Origin: Clostridiales bacterium
GTDB taxonomy: Bacteria > Bacillota > Clostridia > Saccharofermentanales > Saccharofermentanaceae
Direction of reading: 5' to 3'
NCBI GenBank assembly: GCA_017451265.1
Contig: JAFSPU010000004.1
Coordinates: forward strand, 1-64,000
Length of the DNA: 64,000 nt
A model generated the notes under the pieces. The model was not told the origin of the DNA. It saw only the letters and a list, made by a program, of their open reading frames with translations, and did no database searches. Shown one piece after another: positions 1-7,441 of the stretch (the stretch's first letter is position 1; each line of letters opens with the position of its first letter). A program made the position numbers and the translations under genes.

Positions 1-121
1 GAACAAACGCAGTACGGTTCTTCAGGCCACCGACAATACTGCTGTAGAATTCCTCTGTTTTAAGATAAAACTTATGGAAATCCTCATTACTTCCATCTGT
101 CCATTCGTAATCGATCTTCAT
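1..121 (-). CDS. N-terminal part of a GNAT-like protein (runs off the window)
   Basis: The first 40 residues of a minus-strand gene start at the ATG at 121 and read off the left edge. They closely match the N-terminus of the truncated gene at 29084-29290: both contain the segments FYLKTEEFYSSIVGGL and AFV. The 29-kb copy lies among acetyltransferase genes, so an N-acetyltransferase is a guess by association. No strong ribosome binding site precedes the ATG. Confidence 0.6.
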   Translation of the reverse strand, partial: MKIDYEWTDGSNEDFHKFYLKTEEFYSSIVGGLKNRTAFV

Positions 122-197
122 AATTCTATTCTTTCACAGTAACCTCTGCATCTGATTACTGATTATATTCTCGTCTAACGCTCTCATTATACCAATG

Positions 198-569
198 CTA
201 TATCGTCGACTTGATGATAACCAATAATTGAATCAGTAGAAAAGCGTAAGCAACATCTATTACTATGTCCTTCCATAGATCAATCGCCATTCTCCGGTCT
301 TCGATCATTTCTCTGAAGCCTTCAGAACGGGCAAGGAACGCCGTGTTAGACATTAGGCTAAACAGAAAAGTTATGACCAATGCAATAATGGTGATTACAG
401 TCATCTTTCTGCATGTGAACATCAAAAGGATGAAATCCGTCAAACAGACACCGCCCATCACACCATACAATACATACTCGTTATAGAGATCATTAGACAT
501 GAATCTCCAGAAGAGCCAAAGGCCAAAACCAACAAATATAACTGCGTAGATTAGGATTACCGTTACCAT
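198..569 (-). CDS. Small four-helix membrane protein, unknown function
   Basis: A 123-residue protein with about four hydrophobic segments (roughly residues 3-20, 33-50, 57-75 and 103-120), short loops and a charged stretch before the last helix (EGFREMIEDRRMAIDLWKD). No family was recognised. A TGGAG ribosome binding site lies 5 bases before the ATG. It sits between a partial acetyltransferase-like gene and the mobile-element region and could be cargo or a remnant of older accessory DNA. Confidence 0.6.
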   Translation of the reverse strand: MVTVILIYAVIFVGFGLWLFWRFMSNDLYNEYVLYGVMGGVCLTDFILLMFTCRKMTVITIIALVITFLFSLMSNTAFLARSEGFREMIEDRRMAIDLWKDIVIDVAYAFLLIQLLVIIKSTI

Positions 570-939
570 AGTGCTCCAGCTTCTTTGCTGCTTGAAATTT
601 ATAGGAACTTTTACTGTCTATTTTCTATACCAATATTCTTCTTTCCAAGACTCTCGTCTCTAAGAATCATTCTATCATTTCTTCATTGATCTGTAGAAAT
701 ATCGTTCTCGATGATATTTTCAATTGCCACCCCAAAAACAAGGTTTGCCATTCCTAGTTTATGAAGGGTATCACAGCCAACTTCACGAACGTCGACAATG
801 CCGCTCTCAAGAAATTGTGATATTTGAGCCGGTTTTAGGGGCAAATATCAGAATATTTCACCTGAGGTGTTAAACAGATTTACTCCGAGCGAGATTTCTT
901 CGTAAAGGGTGGTCGAATTTTTGGGGGCTTTGTCCATAT
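570..939. other. Gap without an intact gene; possible decayed fragments
   Basis: No convincing gene. On the minus strand at about 684-830 there is an open stretch of about 50 codons (reading for example DVREVGCDTLHKLGMANLV) without a start codon or ribosome site; it may be a gene remnant. Around 755-810 there is a poor match to the hairpin plus TTGACAA block that opens the structured RNA copies at 940 and 1492, suggesting an older decayed copy. Confidence 0.3.
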
Positions 940-1155
940 GAGTGAAGGGGTTTTAACCGAATGCCTTCATCGGACATTGACAACTTCATATCAAACTATC
1001 AGGAACACGATAATGATACTTCTTCGTGGTCTTGGGCCGAGCGTAGAAGCGAGGATCTCCTCGTGAGCCGTCACACCCCGAGAGCGAAGCGGAGTAGCGA
1101 TCCGGGGTGTAAGTCCCATGTTCTCGGAATCGTACCCGAGAGCCTGATAGTCCTC
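940..1155 (+). ncRNA. Candidate structured RNA, copy A
   Basis: A block repeated at 1492-1846. It opens with an imperfect hairpin (GTGAAGG at 942, CCTTCAT at 963), then ACATTGACAACTTCATA, then a closing stem ACTATCAGG (995-1003) with CCTGATAGT (1143-1151). Inside are stems CTTCT/AGAAG, GAGG/CCTC, ACACCCCG/CGGGGTGT and CTCGG/CCGAG. The closing stem keeps pairing in copy B although a base pair changes from A-T to G-C. A terminator follows at 1202. The short open frame across it is judged spurious. The class was not recognised; it may be an element-specific regulatory RNA or part of the transfer origin. Confidence 0.45.
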
Positions 1156-1201
1156 TTAAGTCTCATTATCCGCATCAGGTAAAAACACATGTATCGAAAT
1201 C

Positions 1202-1238
1202 AAGGTGTTATCAAATGGTAACACCTTAAGACTTTTTT
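1202..1238 (+). terminator. Rho-independent terminator after RNA copy A
   Basis: Nine-base arms AAGGTGTTA (1202-1210) and TAACACCTT (1219-1227) with an 8-base loop are followed by AAGAC and six T. It lies about 50 bases after the closing stem of structured RNA copy A, as expected for an independently transcribed RNA. Confidence 0.75.
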
Positions 1239-1491
1239 CAGATTTTTTGCTCTTAGGGGGTTAAAAAACAGAGGGTCAATGTCGGTATAGGTGAAGGGGT
1301 TTTTCCCAGAAGCCTGTATTTACACAGAAAATGAGACTTCTAAATCTCAAATATCTTAGAGAAAATCGCCCCTTTTGAGGCTCTTTTCGAGATTTTTGAG
1401 AGAAGACTGTTAACGATTTTTAACAGTTTCGAACTTTTTCGAGGTTTTTGCCCTTAGGGGGGGGTAAAAAACGGGGGTCAATTTTCCGTTG
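1239..1491. repeat. Spacer with a duplicated block between the two RNA copies
   Basis: No gene. Two similar segments, about 1250-1305 and 1450-1500, both read TTAGGGGG, then TAAAAAAC, then GGGTCAAT or GGGTCAAT-like sequence, then GTGAAGGGG or GTGAAGGG. With the RNA duplication this suggests two stacked left ends of related mobile elements. The 1320-1440 part is AT-rich with imperfect inverted repeats such as TGTTAACGATTTTTAACA. Confidence 0.4.
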
Positions 1492-1846
1492 TAGTGAAGG
1501 GTATTTCTGGACTTCCTTCACGGACATTGACAACTTCATACAAACCATCAGGTACGTTACCTGTATCGGGGTTAAAATCCCGAGCCAAGGCGACTTCGAA
1601 CCCGCGATGACCTTCTTCTCCTTTAAGGAGTGGAAGAGAGCGATAAGGCGGATGAGTCGGAACCGGGTTTGCCACCCGGGGGAGGCGAAGACAGATACAG
1701 GGAATAATGATACTTCTGCGTTGTCACAGGCTGAGCGTTGAAGCGGGGTAGGTCCTCCGTGAGCCGTCACACCCTCGAGCGCAGCGGGAGGGATCCCGGG
1801 GTAACAGTCCCATGTACTCGGTTAGCTGCTGAGAGCCTGATGGTTT
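1492..1846 (+). ncRNA. Candidate structured RNA, copy B (with an extra domain)
   Basis: Same architecture as copy A: hairpin GTGAAGG (1494) with CCTTCAC (1515), then ACATTGACAACTTCATA, and closing stem ACCATCAGG (1544-1552) with CCTGATGGT (1836-1844). It carries an extra domain closed by CCTGTATC (1560-1567) and GATACAGG (1694-1701), with inner hairpins CTCCTTTAAGGAG and CGGGTTTGCCACCCG. The 3' part matches copy A closely (GTGAGCCGTCACACCC, AGTCCCATGT). Base changes relative to copy A preserve pairing in at least two stems. Lies about 270 bases before the first gene of the first IME. Confidence 0.45.
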
Positions 1847-2004
1847 CCCAGAGATGATTCTAAGATAAAGATAATCTCACTCCGCCGGGGGGCCGCAGGT
1901 GAAATACGGCGGAGATTAATTCCGTGACTTATCGGTTGATACTATCCACTAATAGGGAAAGTGCGCCTTTAAGTCCAATTCTTACACGAAGGGAAACATG
2001 TCTT

Positions 2005-2064
2005 AACAAGCAACGTATCTGTATATCGATACAGATACAAAACACTTCAGGGGACGGTCCCCTG
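2005..2064 (+). promoter_or_regulatory. Candidate transfer origin (oriT) hairpins of IME 1
   Basis: AACAAGCAA is followed by a perfect 10-bp stem GTATCTGTAT/ATACAGATAC with loop ATCG (2015-2038), then a second hairpin CAGGGGACGGTCCCCTG (2048-2064). The second element has the same order of parts at 12791-12842 with different stem sequence. Inverted repeats just before mobilization genes are typical of oriT regions nicked by MOBP relaxases; the nick site itself cannot be placed by eye. Confidence 0.4.
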
Positions 2065-2115
2065 ATACCCCGAGGACGGATGCATCCGAAGGGAATAATC
2101 GAAAGGAGGTAATGC

Positions 2116-2424
2116 ATGAAGATCTATCGCGCAAGTAAAGATAAGAACTATACCAAGATAGACAATCGGTATCTACGGGATCCGCGACTGTCGGAGAAAA
2201 CGATAGGAGTATTTACTATCATCCTGTCGTTGCCGGACACATGGGATTTCACGGTAGAAGGCTTCCTTACACTTTGTAAGGATCGTAAGACAGCAGTGAG
2301 ATCGGCTCTTAAGGAACTCGAGCAGTACGGCTATCTTACACGTGAGCAGAAACGTGATGCGGACGGGCGGATGGGACGCGTGGAATACACTTTCTATGAA
2401 GTCTCCATAAAGCCGCCATCGTGA
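2116..2424 (+). CDS. Helix-turn-helix protein of the IME (replication-initiator-like N-terminus)
   Basis: A 102-residue protein with a winged-helix-like domain over most of its length (TVEGFLTLCKDRKTAVRSAL followed by LEQYGYLTREQ), resembling the DNA-binding part of HTH_36/DnaD-type proteins found near relaxases on mobilizable elements. A strong AAAGGAGGT site sits just before the ATG. Family members are often longer, so this copy may be shortened at its C-terminus. It is the first gene of the block HTH, mobC, relaxase, xis, int and probably helps control or maintain the element. Its exact role is inferred. Confidence 0.6.
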   Translation: MKIYRASKDKNYTKIDNRYLRDPRLSEKTIGVFTIILSLPDTWDFTVEGFLTLCKDRKTAVRSALKELEQYGYLTREQKRDADGRMGRVEYTFYEVSIKPPS

Positions 2425-2560
2425 TATCAGGTTACGGTAACCCGCATGCCGATAATCAGACACAAGTAATACCGTATGTTATCAAGAACGGATAGATTAA
2501 ATTACTAGCTAAAAAGAGAAACATAACTACCGTAGAAACGTATAGAGGAAGGAGGCCGTT

Positions 2561-2896
2561 ATGAACAAGGAACAAACAAAGAAGAAAGCAGTGTTTACAA
2601 AACAGGTATTAGTAAGATTCAGTGAAGATGAATATGAAGTGCTTAAGAGAAAAGCAAAGAAAGCTGGATTATCACATTCGGAATTCATAAGAAGGCTGGT
2701 AAAAGGAAAGAAGATAACATCAGCACCATCACAGGACTTTGATCTGATCATCTGGGATATCAAGGGTATCGGCAATAAGCTTACTACCTTGGATAAGATC
2801 ATTATCGAGAAAGATGATTATACACAAGAACTGATAAGTGACAGTGTAAGTCTAATTCACGATGCTAATGTCAGGCTTAGCAATATCTTCTTTTAG
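2561..2896 (+). CDS. mobC: MobC-type relaxosome accessory protein
   Basis: A 111-residue basic protein with a ribbon-helix-helix start (KQVLVRFSEDEYEVLKRKA, then AGLSHSEFIRRLVKG) and a C-terminal helical part containing IWDIKGIGNKLTTLD, as in MobC family proteins. These bind oriT and help the relaxase open the DNA strands. It has a GGAGG ribosome site, precedes the relaxase gene by about 90 bases, and is homologous to the protein at 12899-13240 of the second element. Confidence 0.8.
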   Translation: MNKEQTKKKAVFTKQVLVRFSEDEYEVLKRKAKKAGLSHSEFIRRLVKGKKITSAPSQDFDLIIWDIKGIGNKLTTLDKIIIEKDDYTQELISDSVSLIHDANVRLSNIFF

Positions 2897-2987
2897 CCAG
2901 GTAAGGCTTTTTCTTTTCAGCATGTGTTCGGAGCGATCCGAACTTTTTTATTGCCACGAAACTATAAACAGGAAAGGGGTGATCAAG

Positions 2988-4382
2988 TTGGCAGTAACTT
3001 CAATTTGGGCAGTAAACAACCGCATCGATAAAGTAATCGATTATGTTAACAATCCCGAGAAGACAGTAGAGCGTCCGGAGTTATCGAAGGAAGCGCTTGC
3101 CGTACGTCGTGCCTTAGGTGATGTTATCGACTATGCCGAGAACGGCGATAAGACCGAGAAGATGATGTATGTAACAGGTATTAATTGCGATAAGGATCAT
3201 GCAGTTGAAGATTTCCTTATCACGAAGCGACGGTGGCATAAGGAAGGCGGTCGGCTCGCTTATCACGGTTATCAGTCGTTCAAGGAAGGCGACGGAGAGA
3301 TAACTGCAGAGGAAGCGCACAGAATCGGTGTACTGCTTGCGAAGGAACTCTGGGGTGATCGTTTTGAGGTAGTAGTTGCCACTCACCTCAACACAGGGCA
3401 TTACCATAACCACTTTGTGATCAATTCTGTATCCTTCTTCGATGGGTTGAAGTATGTGCGCACCAATGCGGATTATAAGCGCATGCAGAAGGTAAGTGAC
3501 AAACTATGCCGTATGCATGGTCTGCATGTTGTAGATGCTCCATCGGTCGCACGAGGTAAGACCTATGATGAGTGGATGGCAGAAAGAGCTGGTAAGCCCA
3601 CCATAAGGAGCATGATCCGTGAAGACATTGATTATGCGATAAGAATGTCTTACAGCGAGAAAAGCTTCGTGAAGACGATGAAGGAAATGGGCTACAAGTT
3701 CAAGTTCTATAAAGAAGACGGAGTGACGGAGCTTAAGCGTTTCGGACTGCAGCCGCCCGGCGCTAAGAATTATTTCAGGTTCGACGGTCTTGGTAAGGGT
3801 TATGATTTCGACACCATAAGACTGCGTGTTATAGAGAATATGACTGCTCCGGGAACACCTCTCCTTGAAGAGAAGAAATCTTATAAGCAGTGGTCTCCCC
3901 CTGAACACGATATCCCCGGCTTACCGTCTACTTACAGAAGATACTGTATCAGGCTGTATACCTATATCAGTAAGCCGAGAAAGCGTGAGTATATCCCGAT
4001 GGCACTTAGAGAAGACATTTCTAAATTGGATGATTATATCGAGCAGATGGATTTTCTTTACGGCAGTAGGATAACGAACACGGAAGAACTTACAGCAATG
4101 AAGAATCAGTTGCAGCTGAAGCTTAACATGCTAATCGCTCAAAGGAAGAGACTCTACTCCCATAAGAAGAAAGTGGTTAAGGATAACAAGGGATACGAGA
4201 TCAACCGCGATAAGCAGGAAATCCGAGAGACCTCGCGGAAGATACGTGAGATAAGAAAGAAACTCAAATTGTGCGATGAAATCTTCATCACTTCAGACAG
4301 AGTTTTGAAGAATGTCGACGCACCGACAGTAAAGCCGGAAGACCCCAAGATTAACAAGAAAGGAAAGGTAAGGATCAGATGA
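2988..4382 (+). CDS. mobA: Relaxase (MOBP/VirD2-like mobilization nuclease)
   Basis: The DNA-nicking transferase of the first IME. The start is taken as TTG at 2988, preceded by GGAAAGGGGTGA, giving 464 residues beginning LAVTSIWAVNN, the usual opening of this relaxase family; the frame is open further upstream but without a good start. Motif YHGYQSF lies near residue 92, and the metal-binding motif THLNTGHYHNHF near residues 132-143 supplies the histidine triad. The C-terminal half is rich in charged helices (coiled coil likely). The xis frame overlaps its stop codon. It could also mobilise the relaxase-less second element in trans. Confidence 0.88.
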   Translation: MAVTSIWAVNNRIDKVIDYVNNPEKTVERPELSKEALAVRRALGDVIDYAENGDKTEKMMYVTGINCDKDHAVEDFLITKRRWHKEGGRLAYHGYQSFKEGDGEITAEEAHRIGVLLAKELWGDRFEVVVATHLNTGHYHNHFVINSVSFFDGLKYVRTNADYKRMQKVSDKLCRMHGLHVVDAPSVARGKTYDEWMAERAGKPTIRSMIREDIDYAIRMSYSEKSFVKTMKEMGYKFKFYKEDGVTELKRFGLQPPGAKNYFRFDGLGKGYDFDTIRLRVIENMTAPGTPLLEEKKSYKQWSPPEHDIPGLPSTYRRYCIRLYTYISKPRKREYIPMALREDISKLDDYIEQMDFLYGSRITNTEELTAMKNQLQLKLNMLIAQRKRLYSHKKKVVKDNKGYEINRDKQEIRETSRKIREIRKKLKLCDEIFITSDRVLKNVDAPTVKPEDPKINKKGKVRIR

Positions 4383-4426
4383 AAGATAAAAAAGAAACGG
4401 AAAACTTAAGGAAGGAGGATAAGTCT

Positions 4427-4624
4427 ATGAGGAATAGCGTACCGCTGGAACATAAGGCATTTCTCACATTGGAAGAAGCCGCCGATTACTACAACATTGG
4501 TATCAATAAGCTTCGCGAGATCACCAACGATGAGTGTTGTAAGTATGTGTTATGGATTGGAAGCAAGAGACTTATAAAGCGTAAGCCGTTAGAAGAATTC
4601 TTGTATAGTCAGTATTCTATCTGA
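4427..4624 (+). CDS. xis: Excisionase (Tn916 Xis-like)
   Basis: A 65-residue winged-helix DNA-binding protein (LTLEEAADYYNIGINKLREI, then RLIKRKPLEEFL) of the Tn916 Xis type, which bends DNA to favour excision by Int. The ATG at 4427 has a GGAGG site 8 bases upstream and gives the same length as the homologue at 13245. An earlier ATG at 4379 overlapping the relaxase stop would add 16 residues but has no better ribosome site. The integrase follows after a hairpin. Confidence 0.85.
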   Translation: MRNSVPLEHKAFLTLEEAADYYNIGINKLREITNDECCKYVLWIGSKRLIKRKPLEEFLYSQYSI

Positions 4625-4642
4625 GAACAAAGACTGTCAGTA

Positions 4643-4682
4643 AGAGGCACCCGGGTTTATAATGAACTCGGGTGTCTCTTTT
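4643..4682 (+). terminator. Conserved hairpin between xis and int
   Basis: AGAGGCACCCGGGTT pairs with AACTCGGGTGTCTCT, with a loop reading TATAATG, then TTTT. The second element has an equivalent hairpin at 13472-13509 with changed arm bases but kept pairing. It could act as an attenuator or terminator that separates int expression from xis; the -10-like TATAAT in the loop may also start int transcription. Confidence 0.55.
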
Positions 4683-4708
4683 ATGAAACCGTAGGAGGTT
4701 TATAAGAG

Positions 4709-5935
4709 ATGCAAAACAAAAGATATACCCAGAATAAGACCAAACTGAGGAAAGGAGAATATCAAAGACCCAACAATACTTTTGAATACAGGTGGACGGA
4801 TAATCGCGGCAAGAGACAGTATGTATATGCCAAATCCCTTCCCGAATTACGTAAGAAGGAAGACGAGATCAACAGATTAGTCTTGGAAGGGATCGACTAT
4901 GGAAAACTCGACAGGACAGTTAATGATTACTTCGAGTTGTGGAAGAATCTCAAGACCGGTATCAGAGAAACGACGTTCGCATCATATTTAAGATTCTACG
5001 AGCGTTATATACAGAATGACATCGGTAAGATGAAACTGAAAAACATATACTACAGTGATGTTGTATTGTTCTTCAAGAAACTTGCGATAGAGAAGGGCTT
5101 GAGTTACAGCACAATAGAAAAGATAGAAGTCACTCTCTCGATGATTCTTGAAATAGCCGTTAAAGACGATGTGTTGAGAAACAATCCCTGTAAAGGCGCA
5201 TTACGCGAATTGAAAAGGGAATGCGGCATGAAGGTCAAAGATGTAAGGGCGCTTACTCTTGAAGAACAGAAAGTCTTTGAAGACTATCTTGCCAAGCCGG
5301 GACGATTCCATGTGTATTGTCCGATCTTTACGGTAATGCTTTGGACGGGGATGAGAGTCAGCGAAGTGCTCGGACTCAGATGGGAAGACATCGACTTCGA
5401 TAATAACGAGATAGATGTTAACCATACTCTGGTCTTTTACGATATAGGTAAGGGACAAGGCAGTGCATATAAGATCAATCCACCCAAGACAAGGAGCAGT
5501 GTTCGTACTGTTCCGATGTTACCAAAAGTAAAAGAAGCACTGTTGGCAGAAAAGGAATATCAGGAACTTGCAGGTATCAAGTGTAATTCAGTAATCGACG
5601 GATATACGAACTTCGTTTTTCTTAATAAGAATGGTCACGTGCACCATCACAAGAAACTGAATTATAAACTCTATAGCATCTGCGATGAGATCAATAGAGA
5701 GCTCCAGTTGAACGGAGGATATGGTATCAAAAAGTTCCCGCGTCTCCATAATCACATGTTGAGGCACACATTTGCTACAAGGATGCGAGAAGCCGGAGCA
5801 GATATGAAAGCCACATCTGATATGATGGGACACGAAGAAATCATGATAACCCTTAAGACTTATACAGATGCTTCAAGAGAATTCAAGCAAAGAGAGATCG
5901 GTCTGCTTCAAGATTATTTCAACAGAGCTGTGTAA
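4709..5935 (+). CDS. int: Tyrosine recombinase integrase (Tn916 Int-like)
   Basis: A 408-residue site-specific recombinase that integrates and excises the element. The N-terminal part (about 1-70) resembles the Tn916 arm-binding domain, the middle (70-170) is the SAM-like core-binding domain, and the catalytic domain carries R216 (WTGMRVSEVLGLRWED), H349-x-x-R352 (HNHMLRHTF), H375 (MMGHEE) and the nucleophile Y385 (LKTYTDA). The catalytic set is complete. It has a ribosome site GTAGGAGGT, ends about 140 bases before the att-like core at 6077, and is clearly homologous to the integrase at 13535-14767. Confidence 0.93.
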   Translation: MQNKRYTQNKTKLRKGEYQRPNNTFEYRWTDNRGKRQYVYAKSLPELRKKEDEINRLVLEGIDYGKLDRTVNDYFELWKNLKTGIRETTFASYLRFYERYIQNDIGKMKLKNIYYSDVVLFFKKLAIEKGLSYSTIEKIEVTLSMILEIAVKDDVLRNNPCKGALRELKRECGMKVKDVRALTLEEQKVFEDYLAKPGRFHVYCPIFTVMLWTGMRVSEVLGLRWEDIDFDNNEIDVNHTLVFYDIGKGQGSAYKINPPKTRSSVRTVPMLPKVKEALLAEKEYQELAGIKCNSVIDGYTNFVFLNKNGHVHHHKKLNYKLYSICDEINRELQLNGGYGIKKFPRLHNHMLRHTFATRMREAGADMKATSDMMGHEEIMITLKTYTDASREFKQREIGLLQDYFNRAV

Positions 5936-6076
5936 GGTTACCACAAAACTTACCACAAAACGCGAAATATTCTTGTAGAGGTACAAAGAGATGTATATAA
6001 AACAGAAGTCTCGAAAGGCTTGAAATCATTGGGCTCTGGGCACATATAAAGATTTGCGGAGAGGGTCGACAAAAAC

Positions 6077-6093
6077 ACCCTCCATCTCCGCCA
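6077..6093 (+). repeat. Attachment-site core, copy 1 (tRNA-Ser/tmRNA 3'-end-like)
   Basis: ACCCTCCATCTCCGCCA occurs here and at 14906-14922, in both cases about 140 bases after an integrase stop codon. It resembles the T-arm and acceptor end with CCA of a tRNA-Ser or tmRNA gene, the usual target of such integrases. No complete tRNA gene is visible next to it, as expected for a downstream att repeat left by integration. Confidence 0.65.
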
Positions 6094-6162
6094 AATTTTA
6101 AACGGGCGTCGTAAGAAGTCAGTATTTACAGGGGTTTCGGGGTTTCCGATTTCCCGCCCAAA

Positions 6163-6195
6163 GGGTTAGTACGACACTAGTACGACAAAATTAGC
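6163..6195 (+). repeat. Repeated GTACGACA motifs beside att copy 1
   Basis: Two copies of TAGTACGACA (one followed by AAATTAG) lie about 75 bases after the att core. The same motif is doubled just after the second integrase (14766-14792) and occurs once at 18348. Short direct repeats near att sites are typical arm-type binding sites of Tn916-like Int; this assignment is an inference. Confidence 0.4.
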
Positions 6196-6216
6196 AATCA
6201 GATACGCCCACTTATG

Positions 6217-6246
6217 AACGGTTAGGTTAACACCTAACCGTTTTTG
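6217..6246 (+). terminator. Rho-independent terminator
   Basis: Perfect 11-bp arms AACGGTTAGGT (6217-6227) and ACCTAACCGTT (6232-6242) followed by a T run. It lies after the first att core in the plus direction and would stop transcripts leaving IME 1 or the target RNA gene. Confidence 0.8.
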
Positions 6247-6261
6247 TTTGGATTGAGCCAG

Positions 6262-6295
6262 CTAAAAAAGAGAAGGGACTGTGCCCCTTCTCTCG
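6262..6295 (-). terminator. Terminator of the ABC transporter operon
   Basis: AGAGAAGGG pairs with CCCTTCTCT (6269-6294); on the minus strand the stem is followed by TTTTTTAG. It lies about 55 bases after the permease stop codon. The adjacent GAGCCAGCTAAAAAAG recurs near 8579 and 9302, also at the 3' ends of minus-strand genes. Confidence 0.7.
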
Positions 6296-6349
6296 AATCG
6301 GTTTTAGGTTGATTAATTCATTAAAACCTGTTGATGAAAATGAACCATA

Positions 6350-7441
6350 TCAGATAAAGAACCTAAGAATGTACTTTAATTCGCTAATATAGTCATAAGG
6401 AATCATCGCCAATACAATAGTGACTACGATCACGATAATATCAGGTATCCTTAGCCTTATACCACGTCTGAATACTACATACGCAATAAACACTATCAGT
6501 CCAATCATAATGCCTTTCCATATGGAAAAGACATTTGAATCAGTAATTATTATCAGCAATGCTGATGTCATCGGAATAAGAATACGATATCCGAACCAAC
6601 TGTCGGATATTCCTCCAATCTTTTCTGCTTTTTTTCTATTAAACAAAATGAAAACCCCAACTATAGCTAATATAGCGGTTAGGATCCAAAACCATTCACC
6701 TATCACTGTTCGTGAAGGAAAACTTATACTACTCGCTCCGCGATACATCTCATTGCGATGCATCTCATTCACGTACTCTTCTGTCATATTGCGCTGGGGT
6801 TCTGTTACACAATTATAGAGCATGCCTAATAGTCCTGATTCAATCACCGTATGTTTTCTTAAACAAGGAGATAGTACCGATGCTATGATGGAGGGAAGAT
6901 AAGCGTACAAGCCTATGAACACCATTCCGTCAAATATGTTATTTGCATTAACAAATGCAAACAGACAAACCCCATAAAAACAGATACCGATAAGGAATAC
7001 GATTATGACAGCAATCCAGTAGGAAGTCATATCGAGATGACATTCGCTTCTGTATTTATTCAGAATTATAAATCCACATACGGACGAAGCAAGATGAACT
7101 ATCAGTATATAAAGAAGGCCGTTTAGTGCATGCATAAGAGCTAATTTTCGCCTGTCGACTGGGAACGAAAACCATGTATCAATATTACGTTTGTTGGTAA
7201 ATCCTGCGAATTCCAAAGCTGCCATGACAATGCTCATAAGCATCATGCAGGTGGAAAACACATTTAAATTGAATATGTGTCTTATCACTTCTTCGACAGT
7301 TTCATTAGTAATGTGAGCATACGAGGGGTATTGGATGTGTATTCCGTGACCCGTTATAAGGAGACAGAAGACGAGCATAATAGCCAGAATGATAATGTTC
7401 TTTCTGAAGTGATAACAGAAGTATCTCATAGTATTGTTCAT
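6350..7441 (-). CDS. ABC-2 type transporter permease
   Basis: A 363-residue integral membrane protein with about eight or nine hydrophobic segments, the membrane partner of the ATPase encoded just upstream (ATGA overlap of 4 bases). The loop WFSFPVDRRKLALMHALNG near residues 91-109 is the typical coupling-helix region of ABC-2 exporters that move peptides or antibiotics such as bacitracin or lantibiotics. The substrate is unknown. A ribosome site AGAGGAGGTGAT lies inside the end of the ATPase gene. Cargo of the second mobile element. Confidence 0.8.
   Translation of the reverse strand: MNNTMRYFCYHFRKNIIILAIMLVFCLLITGHGIHIQYPSYAHITNETVEEVIRHIFNLNVFSTCMMLMSIVMAALEFAGFTNKRNIDTWFSFPVDRRKLALMHALNGLLYILIVHLASSVCGFIILNKYRSECHLDMTSYWIAVIIVFLIGICFYGVCLFAFVNANNIFDGMVFIGLYAYLPSIIASVLSPCLRKHTVIESGLLGMLYNCVTEPQRNMTEEYVNEMHRNEMYRGASSISFPSRTVIGEWFWILTAILAIVGVFILFNRKKAEKIGGISDSWFGYRILIPMTSALLIIITDSNVFSIWKGIMIGLIVFIAYVVFRRGIRLRIPDIIVIVVTIVLAMIPYDYISELKYILRFFI

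Larger units (their letters stand above)
2005..6093 (+). mobile_element. Integrative mobilizable element 1, backbone (left end not located)
   Basis: Ordered block of oriT-like hairpins, HTH gene, mobC, relaxase, xis and int ending at the att-like core 6077-6093. The left boundary is not seen: no second copy of the core occurs between 1 and 6000, so the element may start to the left of the window and include the RNA copies and genes before 2 kb. It has no transfer (type IV secretion) genes and would need a helper element for conjugation. Confidence 0.7.

Noticed and set aside
961..1182. 73-residue frame and related frames at 1448-1770
   Set aside because: They run through stems of the structured RNA candidate; the corresponding frames are not conserved between copies while base pairing is.
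1040..1850. Group II intron domain V, suggested by GAGCCGT
   Set aside because: The expected short hairpin with GAAA loop and the 5' GUGYG start are absent, and no intron-encoded reverse transcriptase lies nearby.
6040..6093. Complete tRNA gene at the att core
   Set aside because: Only the T-arm and acceptor 3' end can be matched; no D-arm or anticodon arm of a tRNA is present upstream.
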